Below are positions 1-13,330 of a DNA stretch of 64,000 nt, piece after piece (position 1 is the first letter of the stretch; each line of letters opens with the position of its first letter). The stretch lies in NCBI GenBank assembly GCA_015039465.1, contig MU129986.1, positions 124,001-188,000 of the forward strand, in the 5' to 3' direction. This DNA is from Phlegmacium glaucopus (taxonomy: Eukaryota; Basidiomycota; Agaricomycetes; Agaricales; Cortinariaceae). The notes beneath the pieces were generated by a model. That model was not told where the DNA came from, ran no database searches, and worked only from the letters and a program-made list of their open reading frames with translations. The translations under genes and the position numbers were made by a program.

Positions 1-3000
1 GAGCCCATTTTTCAATGCATCGGACAGTTGGCGGCTGCTGTTGGCCCCAATCTGACTAAATTACTCCATGATCAGCTTGATCTCATGCTCGCTTGCGGAT
101 TGAGTGGGCCCCTCGTTTCGGCACTCACCGCCATTGCGAAACACATTCCGCCCCTTCTCAAAACCTTGCAAGGTGTGCCTTCGAATTGTCTTCTGACTCA
201 GATAAATCAGCATATAACGCAGCATACTCTAGATCGTCTATTAGATTTGTTGTCCAACATTTTAAGTGGACAGCCTTACAAACCTTTGGGCGCTCCTCCT
301 AACCTTGGTCGAAACGACGTAAATGGGACAAATAGAGATCTTAACCCCAGTCAGGTTTGTGATGGAATTATTTTCTTCCTTGGTTTCTATTGGTTTACTG
401 TTTACCTTTTCAGATCAATGGGATTGACAAAAGTCCAGAAGTAATTACATTGGCACTGAATACTTTGGGCAGCTTTGACTTCAGCGGTATGAATGTTTCC
501 CCCGCCCCCCTTTTTTCTTGTCCCTGCTGACTATCCGTAGGCCACGTTTTAAATGAATTTGTTCGCAGTTGTGCCCTTCCGTACCTCGAAGATGATAATC
601 CAGAGGTTCGCAAGGCGGCCGCCGTGACTTGTTGTCTTCTGTTCGTGAAGGATCCTATTTGTTATCAAGCTAGCAGCCATGCAATAGAGGTTATCAGCGA
701 CGTCTTGGACAAATTGCTTACAGTGGGGATCGCTGATCCAGGTATTTTATCCTGCCCTATACAAAAGAAAGAGGCTGACATTTATCATATCCATTCCTAT
801 AGACGCAAATATCCGACGGACTGTTCTATCCTCTCTACATGAGCGATTCGACCGACACCTCGCTCAAGCAGAAAATGTTCGATCACTCTTCATTGCACTA
901 AATGATGAGGTCTTTGAGAATCGTGTGACTGCCGTTGGTCTGATAGGTCGATTGGCGAAGCATAATCCAGCCTATGTTATGCCTTCGTTACGGAAGGCCC
1001 TCATCCAGTTGTTGACTGAGCTTGAGTATTCAACTGTTATGTAAGTTATCCCTTTGCCACTAATCAATGGTGAATTGACGTTGTCTTAGGCGCAACCGAG
1101 AGGAGTGCACTCGCTTGCTTACTCTTCTAGTCAGTGCCACGCAAAGGCTGATAAAGCCTTATGCTCTACCTATGCTACGTGTTCTCCTCCAAAAAGCTAA
1201 CGATAATAATCCAACTGTCGCGGCGAACGTCCTTATGTGTCTAGGAGAACTTGCCTGCGTTGGGGCTGAAGATGCCATGCCTCATGTTCCTGACCTTATG
1301 CAAGTTATCATCTCTAGGCTTTCCGATCCATCCTTGATAAAACGAGATGCTGCACTTCACACTCTTGGTCAAGTTTGTTCAAGTACTGGTTATGTTATTA
1401 CTCCTCTCATTGATTATCCTCAACTACTACCGCTGTTGGGAAGGATCCTACGCACTGAAACCAGTATAGTAGTACGTCGCGAAGTGGTCAAGGTTCTTGG
1501 GATTCTCGGTGCTTTAGATCCATATCGACGAAAGGTACGTTTTTCTCGTAGGAAAGAATGTCGGGTGCATTTGTCTTACTGTCCTTGGCGTACAGAGCAG
1601 GCCTGATGATGACGCTGCGAGCGAGACAGCTGTGGCGGCCGTAAATCAGGTCCCGGTGTCACAGCATATAACTACGTCTGCATCCGACGATTATTTCCAG
1701 ACCGTCGTTATTACCTCTCTTCTGGCTATTCTAAAGGACCAATCATTGAATAGTCACCATCATACTGTCATTGAAGCCATTATGTCTATATTCAAGACAC
1801 AGGGACTCAAATGCGTTACATTCTTGCCACAGGTACGATTCCACTAGTTACTGTCAGCCACTTAAAAACATCTGGCATTATGATAGATTATACCAGCGTT
1901 CGCCGCAGTTACCAGAGGTTCTGCAGCCAGACTCCAAGAATTCCATCTCCAACAACTTGCTATTCTCATCAGCATCATTAAGCAACATGTTCGTAACTAC
2001 ATGCCAGAAGTATTCAGTCTAATTGCCGAGCTTTGGGAGAATGCAACTCTCCAGCTTCCTATCGTTGCTTTGATCGAGGCATTAGGGAAGGCCTTAGAAG
2101 CGGAGTTCAAGCCATTCCTACCTTCCATCATTCCTCTTATTCTCAAGGTATTCGATGGAGAAATCACGGAGAAGCGCATAAACACGCAGATCAAAATATT
2201 CGATGCTTTTTTGACCTTTGGTGCAAACATCGAAGAATACCTACACCTTGTGATACCCATCATTGTCAAATCATACGAACGACAAGAACCATTTGAACGG
2301 CCTGAACTGATTACTGCTCTGCGCAAACGGGCTATCCAAACAGTCGATGGATTATCCAGAAGAGTTAACTTTTCTGATCATGCCTCACGTATTATCCATC
2401 CTCTGGCTCGGGTACTAGAAGGACCAAACAATGAGCTGCGCATGGCAGTCATGGATACACTCTGTTCACTTGTCATTCAATTGGGATCCGATTTCGCTAT
2501 CTTTGTGCCAACCATAAACAAGGTAGGTTATTTCACACAATCGAAAACATGAATTTTAGTTGTTGACTTGATACGAACAGTGCCTACTTCGCAATCGCAT
2601 CCCTCACCCCAAATACGAAAATCTCATCTCCAAACTCCTCAACGGAGAACGCCTGCCTCAAGAAGCAGGCGTCCTCGAATTGCTGTATGTTAATTTGTTC
2701 GCTAGAAGGACTCCGCTCACGCCCCATTAGGTTAAGCGAAAACTCCAAGGCTCCTGAGTTTTCTGTCCCGGCGGAAGCCACCAAGATGACTGTAAATCAA
2801 CAGCATCTTAAACAGGCCTGGGACACGTCTCAAATCACCACAAGAGATGACTGGTCGGAGTGGATGCACAGGCTTGGGGTAGAATTTATGAAAGAATCGC
2901 CCTCGCATGCTCTTCGGGCCTGCATGAGCCTTGTCGATATCCATCCACCCCTAGCAAAAGAATTGTTTAATGCTGCATTTTTATCATGCTGGGGAGAACT

Positions 3001-6000
3001 TTACGATCAGTATCAGGTATGTCTTTTGTCCAGACCCAAAAGCTCACGTCGATAACACGAAGTAGGAGGACCTTGTGCGTGCGATCGAGTTCGCTATTAC
3101 CTCGACTACGGCACCCTCCGATCTCATCCATCGTCTGTTGAACCTCGCCGAGTTTATGGAGCACGAAGAGAAACCTTTACCTATCGAACACCGTACGTTG
3201 GGAGAGTATGCCATGAAGTATATGGCGTACGCGAAAGCGCTCCATTACAAAGAATTAGAATTTTTTTCAGAGTCGTCTCCGGCGGTTATTGAAGCTCTAA
3301 TCGCTATTAACACCCGACTTCAACAACATGACGCTGCATGGGGTACATTGCTTACCGCTCGTGAGCAGTACGATGTCACGAAGCATGAGGAGTGGTATGA
3401 GAGACTTGGACGATGGCAAGAGGCCCTTGTAGCATATGAAAGGAAAGCCGAACTCGATCCTACCGCTCCAGACGTTCAAATCGGTCGTATGAAGTGCTTG
3501 CATGCACTTGGAGAATGGGATCAACTTGCTGCTCAGGTGGAGGAGAACTGGTCAAATGCAAATCATGAGGAACGCCGAGAAATTGCACCTATGGCAGCAG
3601 CAGCAGCCTGGTCTTTGAATGAGTGGGACTCTATGGAAGATTACATAGCCACCATGAAGGCGGATTCCCCAGACCGTGCATTCTACCGTGCCATACTTTC
3701 CGTTCACCAAAATCAATTCCCCAAGGCGCTCGTTCATATTGCCAAAGCTCGTGATCTTTTAGAGCCTGAATTGACCTCATTTGTCGGAGAGGGCTACGGT
3801 CGATCTTATAGGTAAGTCTTTGTCCGCTCTGGACGAACCTGATGCTGAAAATTTTATCTAGTGTCCTGGTTCGGGCGCAAATGCTGTCTGAATTGGAAGA
3901 AATTATTGCATTCAAACAATTCGCCGACCAACCCGAAAGGCAACAGACAATGAGGAAGACTTGGATGAAGAGGTAAGTTGTTCGAACCCTTCGCTATAGG
4001 CCAGGCCTAAAGTCTGTAGATTGCAAGGTTGTCAGCCAGACGTCGAGGTATGGCAGAGAATACTCCAAGTTCGTACTCTCGTCCTAACCCCGGGAGACGA
4101 CCCCATGATGTGGATCAAATTTTCAAATCTTTGTCGTAAAAATGATCGGATGGCCCTGGCAGAGAAAACGATCAATTCTTTACTGTCTCCTGGCGGGGTA
4201 GGTCGCAGCATTATCGGACAATACATGCATTGACCATACTCAAGGATCAGCGTCTACATGAACATCATCACACGAAGGCACCTCCAAATGTGGTCTATGC
4301 ACAACTAAAATTTATGTGGGCTACAGGCGCTAAGGAGGAGAGCCTGAACTTCTTACGCCAGTTTTCGGCAAGTCTTGCCCGAGACGTCATGCAGGAAACC
4401 AATGCACAAACTCAGCGGCCTGGCGTATCCAAGTCTAAAATGGCCGAATTGTCAAAGCTAGTTGCTCGCTGTTATTACAAACAGGGGGAGTGGCAGGTTG
4501 CATTGAAAGATGACTGGAGTTCTGTACGTTTCTCATAGTCACCATTGACCGTTTGTTGAACAACTTTTTTCCAGAGGAATGTGGAGGACATTTTGCACGC
4601 TTATTACCTGGCGACTCATTATGATTCTGGGTGGTACAAGGCATGGCACACGTGGGCCCTTGCTAATTTCGCCGTCATTGCCCATATGGAAAGCCCGGCA
4701 GATGGTAAACGGAACGACGTCGCAGGAGAACGCTTGGCTGTTCATGTCGTTCAAGCAGTGAAAGGTTTGTTTGCATCACCAACGTACCCTTTATTTTTTT
4801 TACTAATATTATTCTTCCAGGCTTCTTCCGATCAATTTCTCTTCGCAATCAAGATGCTCTCCAGGATATCCTTCGTCTGCTTACACTCTGGTTCAAATTC
4901 GGTCAGCATGATGAAGTTAGTCACGCCATGGGGAGCGGGTTTTCAACTGTAGAAGTCGATACCTGGTTACAAGTCATTCCACAGGTAAATTTCAATTCTA
5001 CAAACGTAAAAACAAATCATTTATTTTCGATCAGATAATTGCCCGTATTCAGACGCCTCATGCAAATATCCGGAGAAACATTGATCACCTGCTGACGGAT
5101 GTTGGCAAGCACCACCCGCAGGCTCTGATATATCCTTTGACGGTGGCTTCAAAATCCTCCAGTGCCTCTCGTCAGAACGCAGCAATTGCAATCATGGAAC
5201 GAATGCGGGAACATAGTCCTTTGATCGTTTCACAGGTACGTATTTTACATATTCCCGCAATAATCTAACTTACAAGGATCTGCGAAAGGCAATGGTCGTT
5301 AGTCGAGAGTTGATTCGAGTTGCTATCTTGTGGCATGAATTATGGCATGAAGCTTTGGAAGAAGCGTCGAGGCTCTTCTTCTCAGAAAAGAATGCGCCTG
5401 GTATGATTCAAGCCTTAGAGCCTTTGCATCTGATGCTTGAAGCTGTGCGTCCTTCTACTTGGATAACTTTCTCTTTTCATAAATTTCGTTGTCACAGGGC
5501 CCAACTACGGCTCGAGAGACCTCTTTTGCTCAAGTGTTCGGCCGAGAACTTCACGAGGCACGTGAAGGTTGTCGTCGTTATCGAGCGTATGGGGACGCAA
5601 GTGGATTGGATAAAGCGTGGGATATTTATTACGGGGTAAGCCTTCTTGTTCCTCTAGATTGGTCCAGAAATATTAACATACCACTACTTAGGTTTTCCGA
5701 AAAGTCGAAAAGCAACTTCCTCAACTTACAACCTTGGATTTACAATACGTTTCGCCAAGTCTTTTGAAAGCCCGAAATCTTGAATTGGCTGTGCCTGGTA
5801 CTAAATACATTCTTCCGATGGCTTTGTAGATAAATTCAACTTTCTTGACAGGTACCTATCAGTCGGGGCGCCCCATCATCAAGATTGCCAGCTTTGCCAC
5901 CAAGTTGACGGTCATATCATCGAAACAACGACCTCGGCGGCTTTGTCTGAAAGGCGACGATGGGAGGGACTATCAATATGTTTTGAAAGGTAAATAATTA

Positions 6001-7394
6001 CCCAGTCCCATCGCTACTCCAGATAATCTCATCGAGTTTATATCCAGGCCATGAAGACCTAAGACAAGATGAGCGAGTGATGCAGTTGTTTGGACTTGTC
6101 AATACTTTGCTTTCTGTGGACAGCAGTAGCTTCAAACGTCGTCTACATATCCAGCGATATCCCGTCATCCCTCTGGCGCCTAACGCAGGTTTACTGGGCT
6201 GGGTACAGGATAGCGACACTCTTCATGTTCTTATCAGAGACTACCGAGAGTCCAGAAAAGTTTTGTTGAATATCGAGTATCGATTAATGCTACAGGTAAT
6301 TGCACATATTACAAAGTAAGAGCAGTAACTAATCTCTTGCTCAATAGATGGCTCCCGATTACGAAAGTCTCTGTTTGCTCCAAAAGATAGAAGTCTTTGA
6401 ATACGCTTTGGAAAACACCACGGGCCAAGATTTGTATCGAGTTTTATGGCTAAAGAGCACCAACTCGGAGCATTGGTTAGAACGACGCGCAACCTATACT
6501 AGATCACTTGCTGTGAACAGCATGGTGGGTCACATATTAGGGCTAGGTGATCGACATCCCTCCAATGTGCTCCTGGAACGTAGTACAGGGAAGGTTGTTC
6601 ACATCGATTTCGGGGACTGCTTTGAGGTTGCCATGCATCGCGAGAAATTCCCAGAGACGGTCCCTTTCCGACTTACAAGAATGCTTACACATGCTATGGA
6701 GGTCAGTTAGATTTCTCGAGACTTCGTTTGATGAATTGACCTTTTTCGTGTAATAGGTCAGTGGTATTGAAGGAAGCTACAGAAACACCTGCGAGATCAC
6801 AATGCAAGTGCTCCGGGACAACAAGGAATCTCTGATGGCTGTTCTAGAAGCATTCGTGTACGACCCACTCATTAACTGGAGACTGATGCAAACAGAAGTG
6901 GAAGTTCGCCGACCGTCAGGTATCTAGTATATACACTTGGAGTGTCATGTCCGCTAACAAATATGTTTTTTTTGCAGAAACAGAAATGGAAACGTCTCCC
7001 GAGCGAGCTGCTGAGTCTGCTAGGGCAGCCGCAAATCCTCAGGGACCAACCCGGAAACTTAAAGCTGATGAAAATGATATTTTCAACGGCAAGTGAAACC
7101 ATTTTTAAGATACCTCATGCTTACTCTTCTAACCAGATGAGGGGCAACTTGGTGGTGCTCAAGAAGTTCGCAATGAACGGGCGCTATTCGTGTACAACCG
7201 TGTACAAAACAAAATTACAGGTATGATAACCAAAAAATCGACAATAAATTTTATCTAATTAACTGGATTCAGGACGTGATTTCAATCCTGAAGTCGCTTT
7301 GACCGTTCCTGCCCAAGTCGAAAAGCTTATAGAGCAATCTACAGCGTTGGAAAATCTATGTCGATGTTTCTCAGGGTGGTGTGCTTTTTGGTAA
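1..7394 (+). CDS. TOR: TOR serine/threonine kinase, 5'-truncated by the window
   Basis: Target-of-rapamycin, the PI3K-related kinase of TORC1/TORC2 that couples nutrients to growth. The window opens inside the N-terminal HEAT repeats; the domains then run HEAT (to about 2.7 kb), FAT (about 2.8-5.2 kb, with TPR-like helices), FRB (about 5.3-5.7 kb), kinase and FATC. Visible motifs: [15 protein letters not shown] and [12 protein letters not shown]; catalytic loop [13 protein letters not shown]; metal-binding HIDFGDCFE; activation segment [27 protein letters not shown]; and the terminal FATC ending GWCAFW before TAA at 7392-7394. The reading frame is interrupted by many roughly 50 nt GT-AG introns, so in-frame stops between exons are intronic. 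The FRB keeps the Ser and Trp needed for FKBP12-rapamycin binding in mTOR. The last block is GWCAFW where yeast and human have GWCPFW. ARP8 follows 148 bp downstream on the same strand. Identity is very secure; exact exon borders were not all worked out. Confidence 0.97.
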
Positions 7395-7542
7395 TAAATA
7401 GTAGCTGCTACTTTGATATCTTTTGTATGCGTATTTATTAAACTACGAGTAATGCGACAATGATCAATCAATGCGGCGTCAGGTTGCCAAAATAGGCATA
7501 CTTATTAGATAGAACAGAACTCTTACTCTGACATCGACAATT

Positions 7543-10285
7543 ATGCCACGAGGAATTCCTAATGCGAAACGCGATGAAACTGGTATGCGTTACACTGTGT
7601 TCAACGTTCCTCTGGCGTTAGTCGATTTCTACTCAGTTGGTTTACGGAGTAGTCCTGATACCTTCTGGCCAGATTCAATCCCAAACATGTTACCTCCACC
7701 TATCTCAAATCCGAGTCACAGTCACTTTGGGCAAGAAATACACTTCGTAAAAGTAAAGCAGCTGCTACTGAAGAGATATCCCAAGATCAAAGGTATAAAT
7801 CTTACATTAATTGAAATCTATGATCTGAGGGAAACAGACGCGGTTCTCAGGTTATTGTCATACACCCTGGGTCGCGTTTCATCAGAATAGGAAGAGCTGC
7901 GGATGTCAACCCACTCACCGTTCCATGTGTGGCTGCCAGAAAATGCAAGACGTCTTTTGTTGTACCAGAACGTGTATCGCTTGTTTCATGGCCACGCAAA
8001 CACTCAGAGCCCGGAGTACCGGCTGAGAACACCTCGGACGGGGGAGACGAACATATCCCGCTTGATGACCCAGTAAGCTTCACTGAAAGTCACTATTCAC
8101 AATAACATAACTGTTTTCAAGTTTGATTCAAAATTAGCTGCAATCACTCTTTCCTTGCGGGATCGAATGAAATTTTACAAACTACGTGTTACTCCTAATG
8201 CCACCAAAATCGCATCGACATTCAACGAGCAATTCAAACCGGAGAAAATTCCTGAGCATAATGACTACCAGACAGAGTGGATCGATTCGTCCTGTCCTGA
8301 CGAAATTCTAATTGGCGAGAAGGTATGCTTGCTGTATTGCTTTCCACACTCGTTGAACCTAATATAAATCATAGGCTCTCCGCTTAGTTGATCATGTATC
8401 CTCGGGCTACTTGGTAAAATGGCCAATATACGGCTCAAACTTCAACACTCGCGACTATAGCTCTCTACAAATGATATTGAGCGACCTTGAAGCAATAATT
8501 CGAATCACTTTGAAAGACCGGTTCGATATCAGTGAATCGGACTACAAAGTAGGTTCAATCCCTTCTGCATTGGCCATCCGACAACTTAACACCGTACGAT
8601 ATACAGAATTATTCTATAGTTCTTGTAGTCCCTGATTTCTATGATCGGGCCTACGTTCGTGAATTTGTGAATCTTTTCTTGGTGTTGATGGGGTTCAAAC
8701 AGATTTGCGCGCAGCAGGTTGTTATTTCTTCTCAGTTTTGATGACTACTCATATAATAAAACAGGAATCACTTGCAGCTACATACGGTGCAGGTATATCG
8801 AATGCATGTGTTGTCGACATCGGCGCTACCACGACGAGCATCGCCTGCGTAGATGAAGGTCTTGTGTTACCAGATACTCGGTATTTAATGCTCTTATTAC
8901 CATGTCCAATTCTAACGATTCTTAAATTATTGTAGAATGTCTTTAAGCATGGGTGGGGACGATATAACGGAGTTTCTCTATGTCCTTTTACGACGCATCA
9001 AATTTCCTTACAAAGAAATGAATCTAAACCATTCTTACGACTGGAATGTGATGGAAGACTTAAAGTCAAGACTCTGTACGTTGGCAGATGTATGTGTTAG
9101 CGATCATGTCCCTCGTCTTTGTCTCAAGGTTACTATATCAGAGCGATGTCGCTTTGAATCTCTACGATTTCATTGTGCGACGGCCGAACAGACTCACAGA
9201 AAAATACGGTTTACGGGCGTATGACGAAATCATTTTGGCACCAATGGTGGGTCCAATTTCTCTCTCTCTCTGTGACTTTTCTGGATACATATTACCCATC
9301 ATTTGCAGTGTCTTTTTGAGCCTCGCGTGATCGAGTTTGAAAACAAGCGAGAAAATTTCCGCCCCATAGGCCAAAACGTCACTGAGGAAATCATTGGTCA
9401 TCACGGAGATGTCGTGGTGAGTGGATTAGCTGCACTTGGATTATAAAAATAATGTGTTGGAATGAATAGACAAACGCGATGGTTATCTCTACTCAACACT
9501 TGATGCCAACTGCCCAACCTGAACCTCCCCAGAATGTGCTTTCGGCTGTTGAGGCAGTTCCAGGTTTGTAGCTATTTGACGTTCAAATTACAATCAACGG
9601 ATCTCATTCATAGAACCAGCAGCTCAACCGAAGCTCGAACCAGATGCTCAGCCGATGGATGTGGACCTTCCCGATGTCGTCCCTCCCGCGGAGAATGAAA
9701 TTGTTGATGTTGAGGAAGAAACCAAAGCACCCCCACCACAATCAGAACCGACATCTCAGCCTTCACAAACACAGCCGGCTCCGTCCGCGCCATCTTATCC
9801 TGGTGGTTATGCCATCGACGTGTGCTTTGAGGCCAGCAAACTTCCACTGGATGTAGCCATTTTCAACAGTGCCCGAGCTGCTGGAGGCGATGAAAAGATT
9901 CGCAAGTATTTGCAAGCAGTGCTTGTTATTGGTGGTTCGGCCTTAATTCCAGGCATGGCCCATGCCTTGGAGAGCAGGTTAGGAGGCTATCTTTATCATT
10001 CCTTTTGAATAGTAATAACCCAAACGATAGGCTACAGGCCATAGCTACGCCATTGGTGCCTAATATGGAAAAAGTTCAAATAATTCCTCCACCGAAAGAG
10101 GTTGACCCCAGAGTTTTAACTTGGAAAGGTGCAGCAGTGCTTGGGAAGATGGATAGCATATCTGAGCTTTGGGTTACACCTTCGGATTGGGTGAGCCAAA
10201 AAGTTCATAGGTTTAACCATGACTAACTTTATAACAGAATATGTTTGGTGTGCGGGCTCTTAAGGAGCGTTGTTTTTACCTTTGA
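7543..10285 (+). CDS. ARP8: Actin-related protein 8, INO80 chromatin remodeller subunit
   Basis: Arp8 is a nuclear actin-fold subunit of INO80 that binds linker DNA and nucleosomes with Arp4 and actin. The start ATG at 7543 gives MPRGIPNAKRDETG. Spliced segments in order: VIVIHPGSRFIRIGRA, typical of Arp8 (actin phosphate-1 region); a long insert; CVVDIGATTTSIACVDEG (phosphate-2 strand); MSLSMGGDDITEFLYVLL with RIKFPYKE after it; a Pro/Gln/acidic low-complexity insert around 9.6-9.8 kb (EPAAQPKLEPDAQPMDVD region); then AVLVIGGSALIPGMAHALESRL and LTWKGAAVLGKMDSISELW, matching the actin adenosine loop and C-terminal block. It ends NMFGVRALKERCFYL with TGA at 10283-10285. At least ten exons. The neighbour upstream is TOR, codirectional. 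The acidic/Pro insert is the part least like other Arp8 proteins. Secure. Confidence 0.93.
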
Positions 10286-10836
10286 AAATGCAAATCTTGT
10301 GTATATATGATTCGTCAATCCGTGGATGATGGGAATACATTGCATTGTTGTACACGATGGATATTCAAATGACTACAGACAAAAACCGTTGATTACAGAG
10401 ACAGAGACGAGACGTCGATTACAAACATGAGTTATTGATATAATGATCGCAAAAGTGAAACATTGAGCCCAAAAGAATGAATTCCGTACAACTTGGGAAC
10501 TCCATGGGAAGGAAAGGATGTCATAGAATAAAAATGTCCAGCTTGTCTGTATATTAGATTGCATCAGACGATGTAACCCGGTGCCTTGAAAATGCATGCC
10601 TGGGTGCTGTAAAATTGGACGGAGAATGGCATAAAGGAAGATGAGAGTAAGATGATGATTACCCGCCGAGGTACAAGAAACGTGATTGGGCCCATCAAAC
10701 GCCGAGTTTCTCTTTCAGAGCAACAAATTCCTGCGATCCCATTGTGCACCAGCAACTCAACAGATGGGCCATTTCTTTCTTCCCTTCTCTGTAAAATGAT
10801 TAACGTCAAACACGGCTCTATGAATATTTCCGTCTC
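10286..10836. other. Convergent intergenic region between ARP8 and the RING gene
   Basis: 551 bp between two stop codons facing each other. It should hold both 3' UTRs. I see no coding frame with family features; open frames here on either strand are short and lack splice support. Confidence 0.6.
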
Positions 10837-11851
10837 TCAAAAAAGGGGGGGAAAATGGTCTGACCTATCCTTTTTTAGCCACTCCGCTCTCATATGCCCA
10901 CCCTCTCTCCAAAATGTCACATCCAGCGCGTCCGACATCTTGTCGGGTTCCTTGCCATCCGATTGTTCCTCCTTCCGGGCACATTCACTGCCGCGATCCT
11001 TTCTCGATTGTGATGCCCACATGCCTTCTGTTTCTTCTTTCTTTATTTTCGCTTGCGAGCACAACGGTGGTTTGAGCTTCTCGACGAGTGACTCGATTGT
11101 TGCGGCGGCAACCCGGTTCGGAACAAATGGGAAGGTAACGAATGCTCGAACAGCGCCTTCTGGCGTGATAATCAGGAGACTGCGACAGATAGGACAATCG
11201 ACAGCTTCATGCCAACCCCCGCAGGCGCGATGCAAGCGGGAAAAGAACCATTTGAGGATGCAAAGAGCGCAGAATGTGTGGCCACAATGCCCAGGATTTA
11301 ATGCGTAAGGAGCCGCGAGAACTTCATAGCATCTACGATTTTAGATGTTTAGAAATATTGCTGGGCAATCAATAGCAACCCTAACTTACAATGCACAGGT
11401 GAAATGTTCTTCAAGTTGTCTCAAAGTTGATTCAGCTTCCCGCTCCGCAATCCGCGACATCATGATAGAAGCCTCATCCTCTTTCCTTGTGAGAGACATT
11501 TCCCGCTGTTCTAGCACATCAGAGCGGGCCCTGAGCTCTTTCTCCTTGTTGAGGAGTAACTTCTCACGTCGGTCGAGTTCTTTGTGTGTTATCCGCTGCA
11601 ATCGCCGAGGAGTGGAACTGGAGGGTGTACTGTGGGTAGTCAATCGTGATATGCTTCCATTGGCTCCAGCAGCATCGATTCGTCTGCACTTTTGTCGGCG
11701 TCCAACTATAGGTTCTGCGTCGGGGGCAGCCGCTGTCATGCTGCATATGAGATGGACTTGCGTTGGAAGAGATTGAAGGCATACATGGGCGATTTCTAAG
11801 TCTGGACGATCTCCTAGTAGTCACAGTAGGCGACTCATTGTTGCTGGGCAT
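10837..11851 (-). CDS. RING-finger protein with coiled coil (probable E3 ubiquitin ligase)
   Basis: Three exons fit: 11851-11785, 11732-11390 and 11332-10837, giving 301 aa with both introns in phase (donors GTATGC and GTAAGT). The N-terminus is basic and Ser/Thr-rich. Residues about 65-130 form a charged coiled coil (KELDRREKLLLNKEKELRAR and on). A RING follows directly, split by intron 2: C-A-L-C at the exon junction, then GHCGHTFCALC and, after about 22 residues, DCPIC, so all eight C3HC4 ligands are present. After the RING come AFVTFPFVPNR and a charged, disordered C-terminal tail. RING proteins bind E2 enzymes; substrate and location are not indicated. An upstream in-frame ATG at 11923 could add 24 residues. 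The segment between ligands six and seven is longer than usual. Moderately secure on gene structure, high on the RING. Confidence 0.8.
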
Positions 11852-12619
11852 GAAGGCAATAGAATTTATTGAGGAAGTGGTCAGCAGCAAGTGGCACCAA
11901 AGTGGCACCACGTCGGGGCTCAAGCGCTCACGTCGCCTAAACCATGTGACCTACAAAAGATCTGTCATGTCACGCGTTACATCACACACTGAGCATTCAA
12001 GTTGTCGCTCGTACTATGACACCTGTATAAGCCCCAACTTTCTCTTCCTCACGCGCAACGGTATCTGCATATCGCTTACTGGTAGCCTGAGGGAAAAGTT
12101 AGACCTGGGCCAACCCTAACTTATCAATGCAATAAAACTCTCAGAGGAGGACTACCCGTGGGGACCTCTCAGTGATTCCTTAATTTACTTGCATATATGG
12201 CTTGGAGAGGGAGCTATAGCCTGGCAATTGAATTGTAAACCGCGTTTTAGAAGACCTACTATCTCTGAGCACGTGTCTTAACATTCGCCAACACCCGAGC
12301 TACATTCTTGCTTCTGGCAGGTTCTTTTCCCAACAGTCCTTATCTTCCCTTTGACTCAAAAACATCTCAATGTGCCTGTCCCTGCGATGAGACACGATTG
12401 ATATTGATTGCCCAATCTGGTCCTTTGGCAATGAATAATTGGAATGCGTTTCTGAACCCCATTCTATTTCTGTGAAAATGGCATTATGCAAAGCACTTTT
12501 TTGTTACCAATCTGTCAGGACTAGTAAAGTGCTCTGCTCATTCGATCGGCCCACATTGTATGGTCTGTAGCTCTATAGTGAAAATTTCCTTGCTGCGTTT
12601 TATTTCCCCGGTATCATTT
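11852..12619. other. Intergenic, nothing recognised
   Basis: 768 bp upstream of the RING gene and downstream of the doubtful gene at 12.6-13.3 kb. I see no conserved frame, RNA gene or repeat. It should include the RING gene promoter. Confidence 0.5.
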
Positions 12620-13330
12620 TTATTTTCCGGCGCAAACTACGTGCTTGTGTTCCAGCTCTGCCCAATCATAAAGGCTCTTTTGTTTCAGTGACTGGGTAAG
12701 TCTACCTTGGTTTGGGAAAAAGGCAATGTCTCCTTTCGGACGTAATGCCGTACATGTGGGTACATTGCACAATCCATTTCTTTGGCCTTCGCTCCCGTCG
12801 TTGTACTGTGGGCTTGCATCCTGAACTTCAGCTTGAAGTTTCTGCTCCTCAGGTCCTGTATGGTTTTCTCTGCTCTTGGAACATTCCTGGCATCGTAGTT
12901 TTATTGGACTAGAAGTCGAGTTGACCAGCTTGTCGTTGTTGACTCGGAAGTCCGAATACGTCTGCAGATAGTGCCAGTGACCGATGGCTATACGCTTATG
13001 TAGACAGTGGTAGCAGCCGTCGAAATGTTCTGCCACAACAATGGGTTCTTGGCGACTTTGGAACGGCTCTTCATTGTTACAAGACTGGCGATAACTTCAA
13101 TTAGATCGGCCGGTGGATTGCCCAAAGTATATTGTCTGGGCCACAATTTTTTTAAATAGGATTTGAACGGTGGTCTCCAGCGGTCTGCCAAAATGTGACG
13201 ATAATTCCGCTTTCTGGTGAGTCGTCTTCTCTTGTTGAGTTGTCGAACCTTCAGGGTACATAGTAGGGTACTCGTATGCTGTCCGGCGTCCGCTAGCTTT
13301 CTCAACCGTCATTGCTGTATACATCTGCAA
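12620..13330 (-). CDS. Hypothetical small Cys-containing protein (doubtful gene)
   Basis: Two open stretches on this strand can be joined: 13330-13169 (starting MQMYTAMTVEKASG) and 13084-12620 (ending LEHKHVVCAGK), with a donor GTTCAA and acceptor CGCCAG both in phase 0, giving 208 aa. The second stretch is open for about 155 codons and contains CYHC and, about 47 residues later, CQEC, which could be a zinc ligand set. The donor is weak and there is no family I recognise. An upstream exon could exist near 13.4-13.5 kb, but I could not find a phase-compatible junction. It may be a lineage-specific gene, a decayed gene or chance. Confidence 0.3.

Noticed and set aside
1..7394. Possible TOR pseudogene because of many stop codons in each frame
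   Set aside because: Every interruption tested is a GT-AG intron that restores the conserved TOR sequence; all catalytic motifs are intact.
10652..11308. A 218-codon open frame on the plus strand
   Set aside because: It lies antisense to the RING exon, which has all eight zinc ligands and in-phase introns; the plus frame has no motif.
11700..11800. Frameshift between two RING-gene frames
   Set aside because: A 52-nt intron (donor GTATGC, acceptor ACAG) joins the frames in phase.
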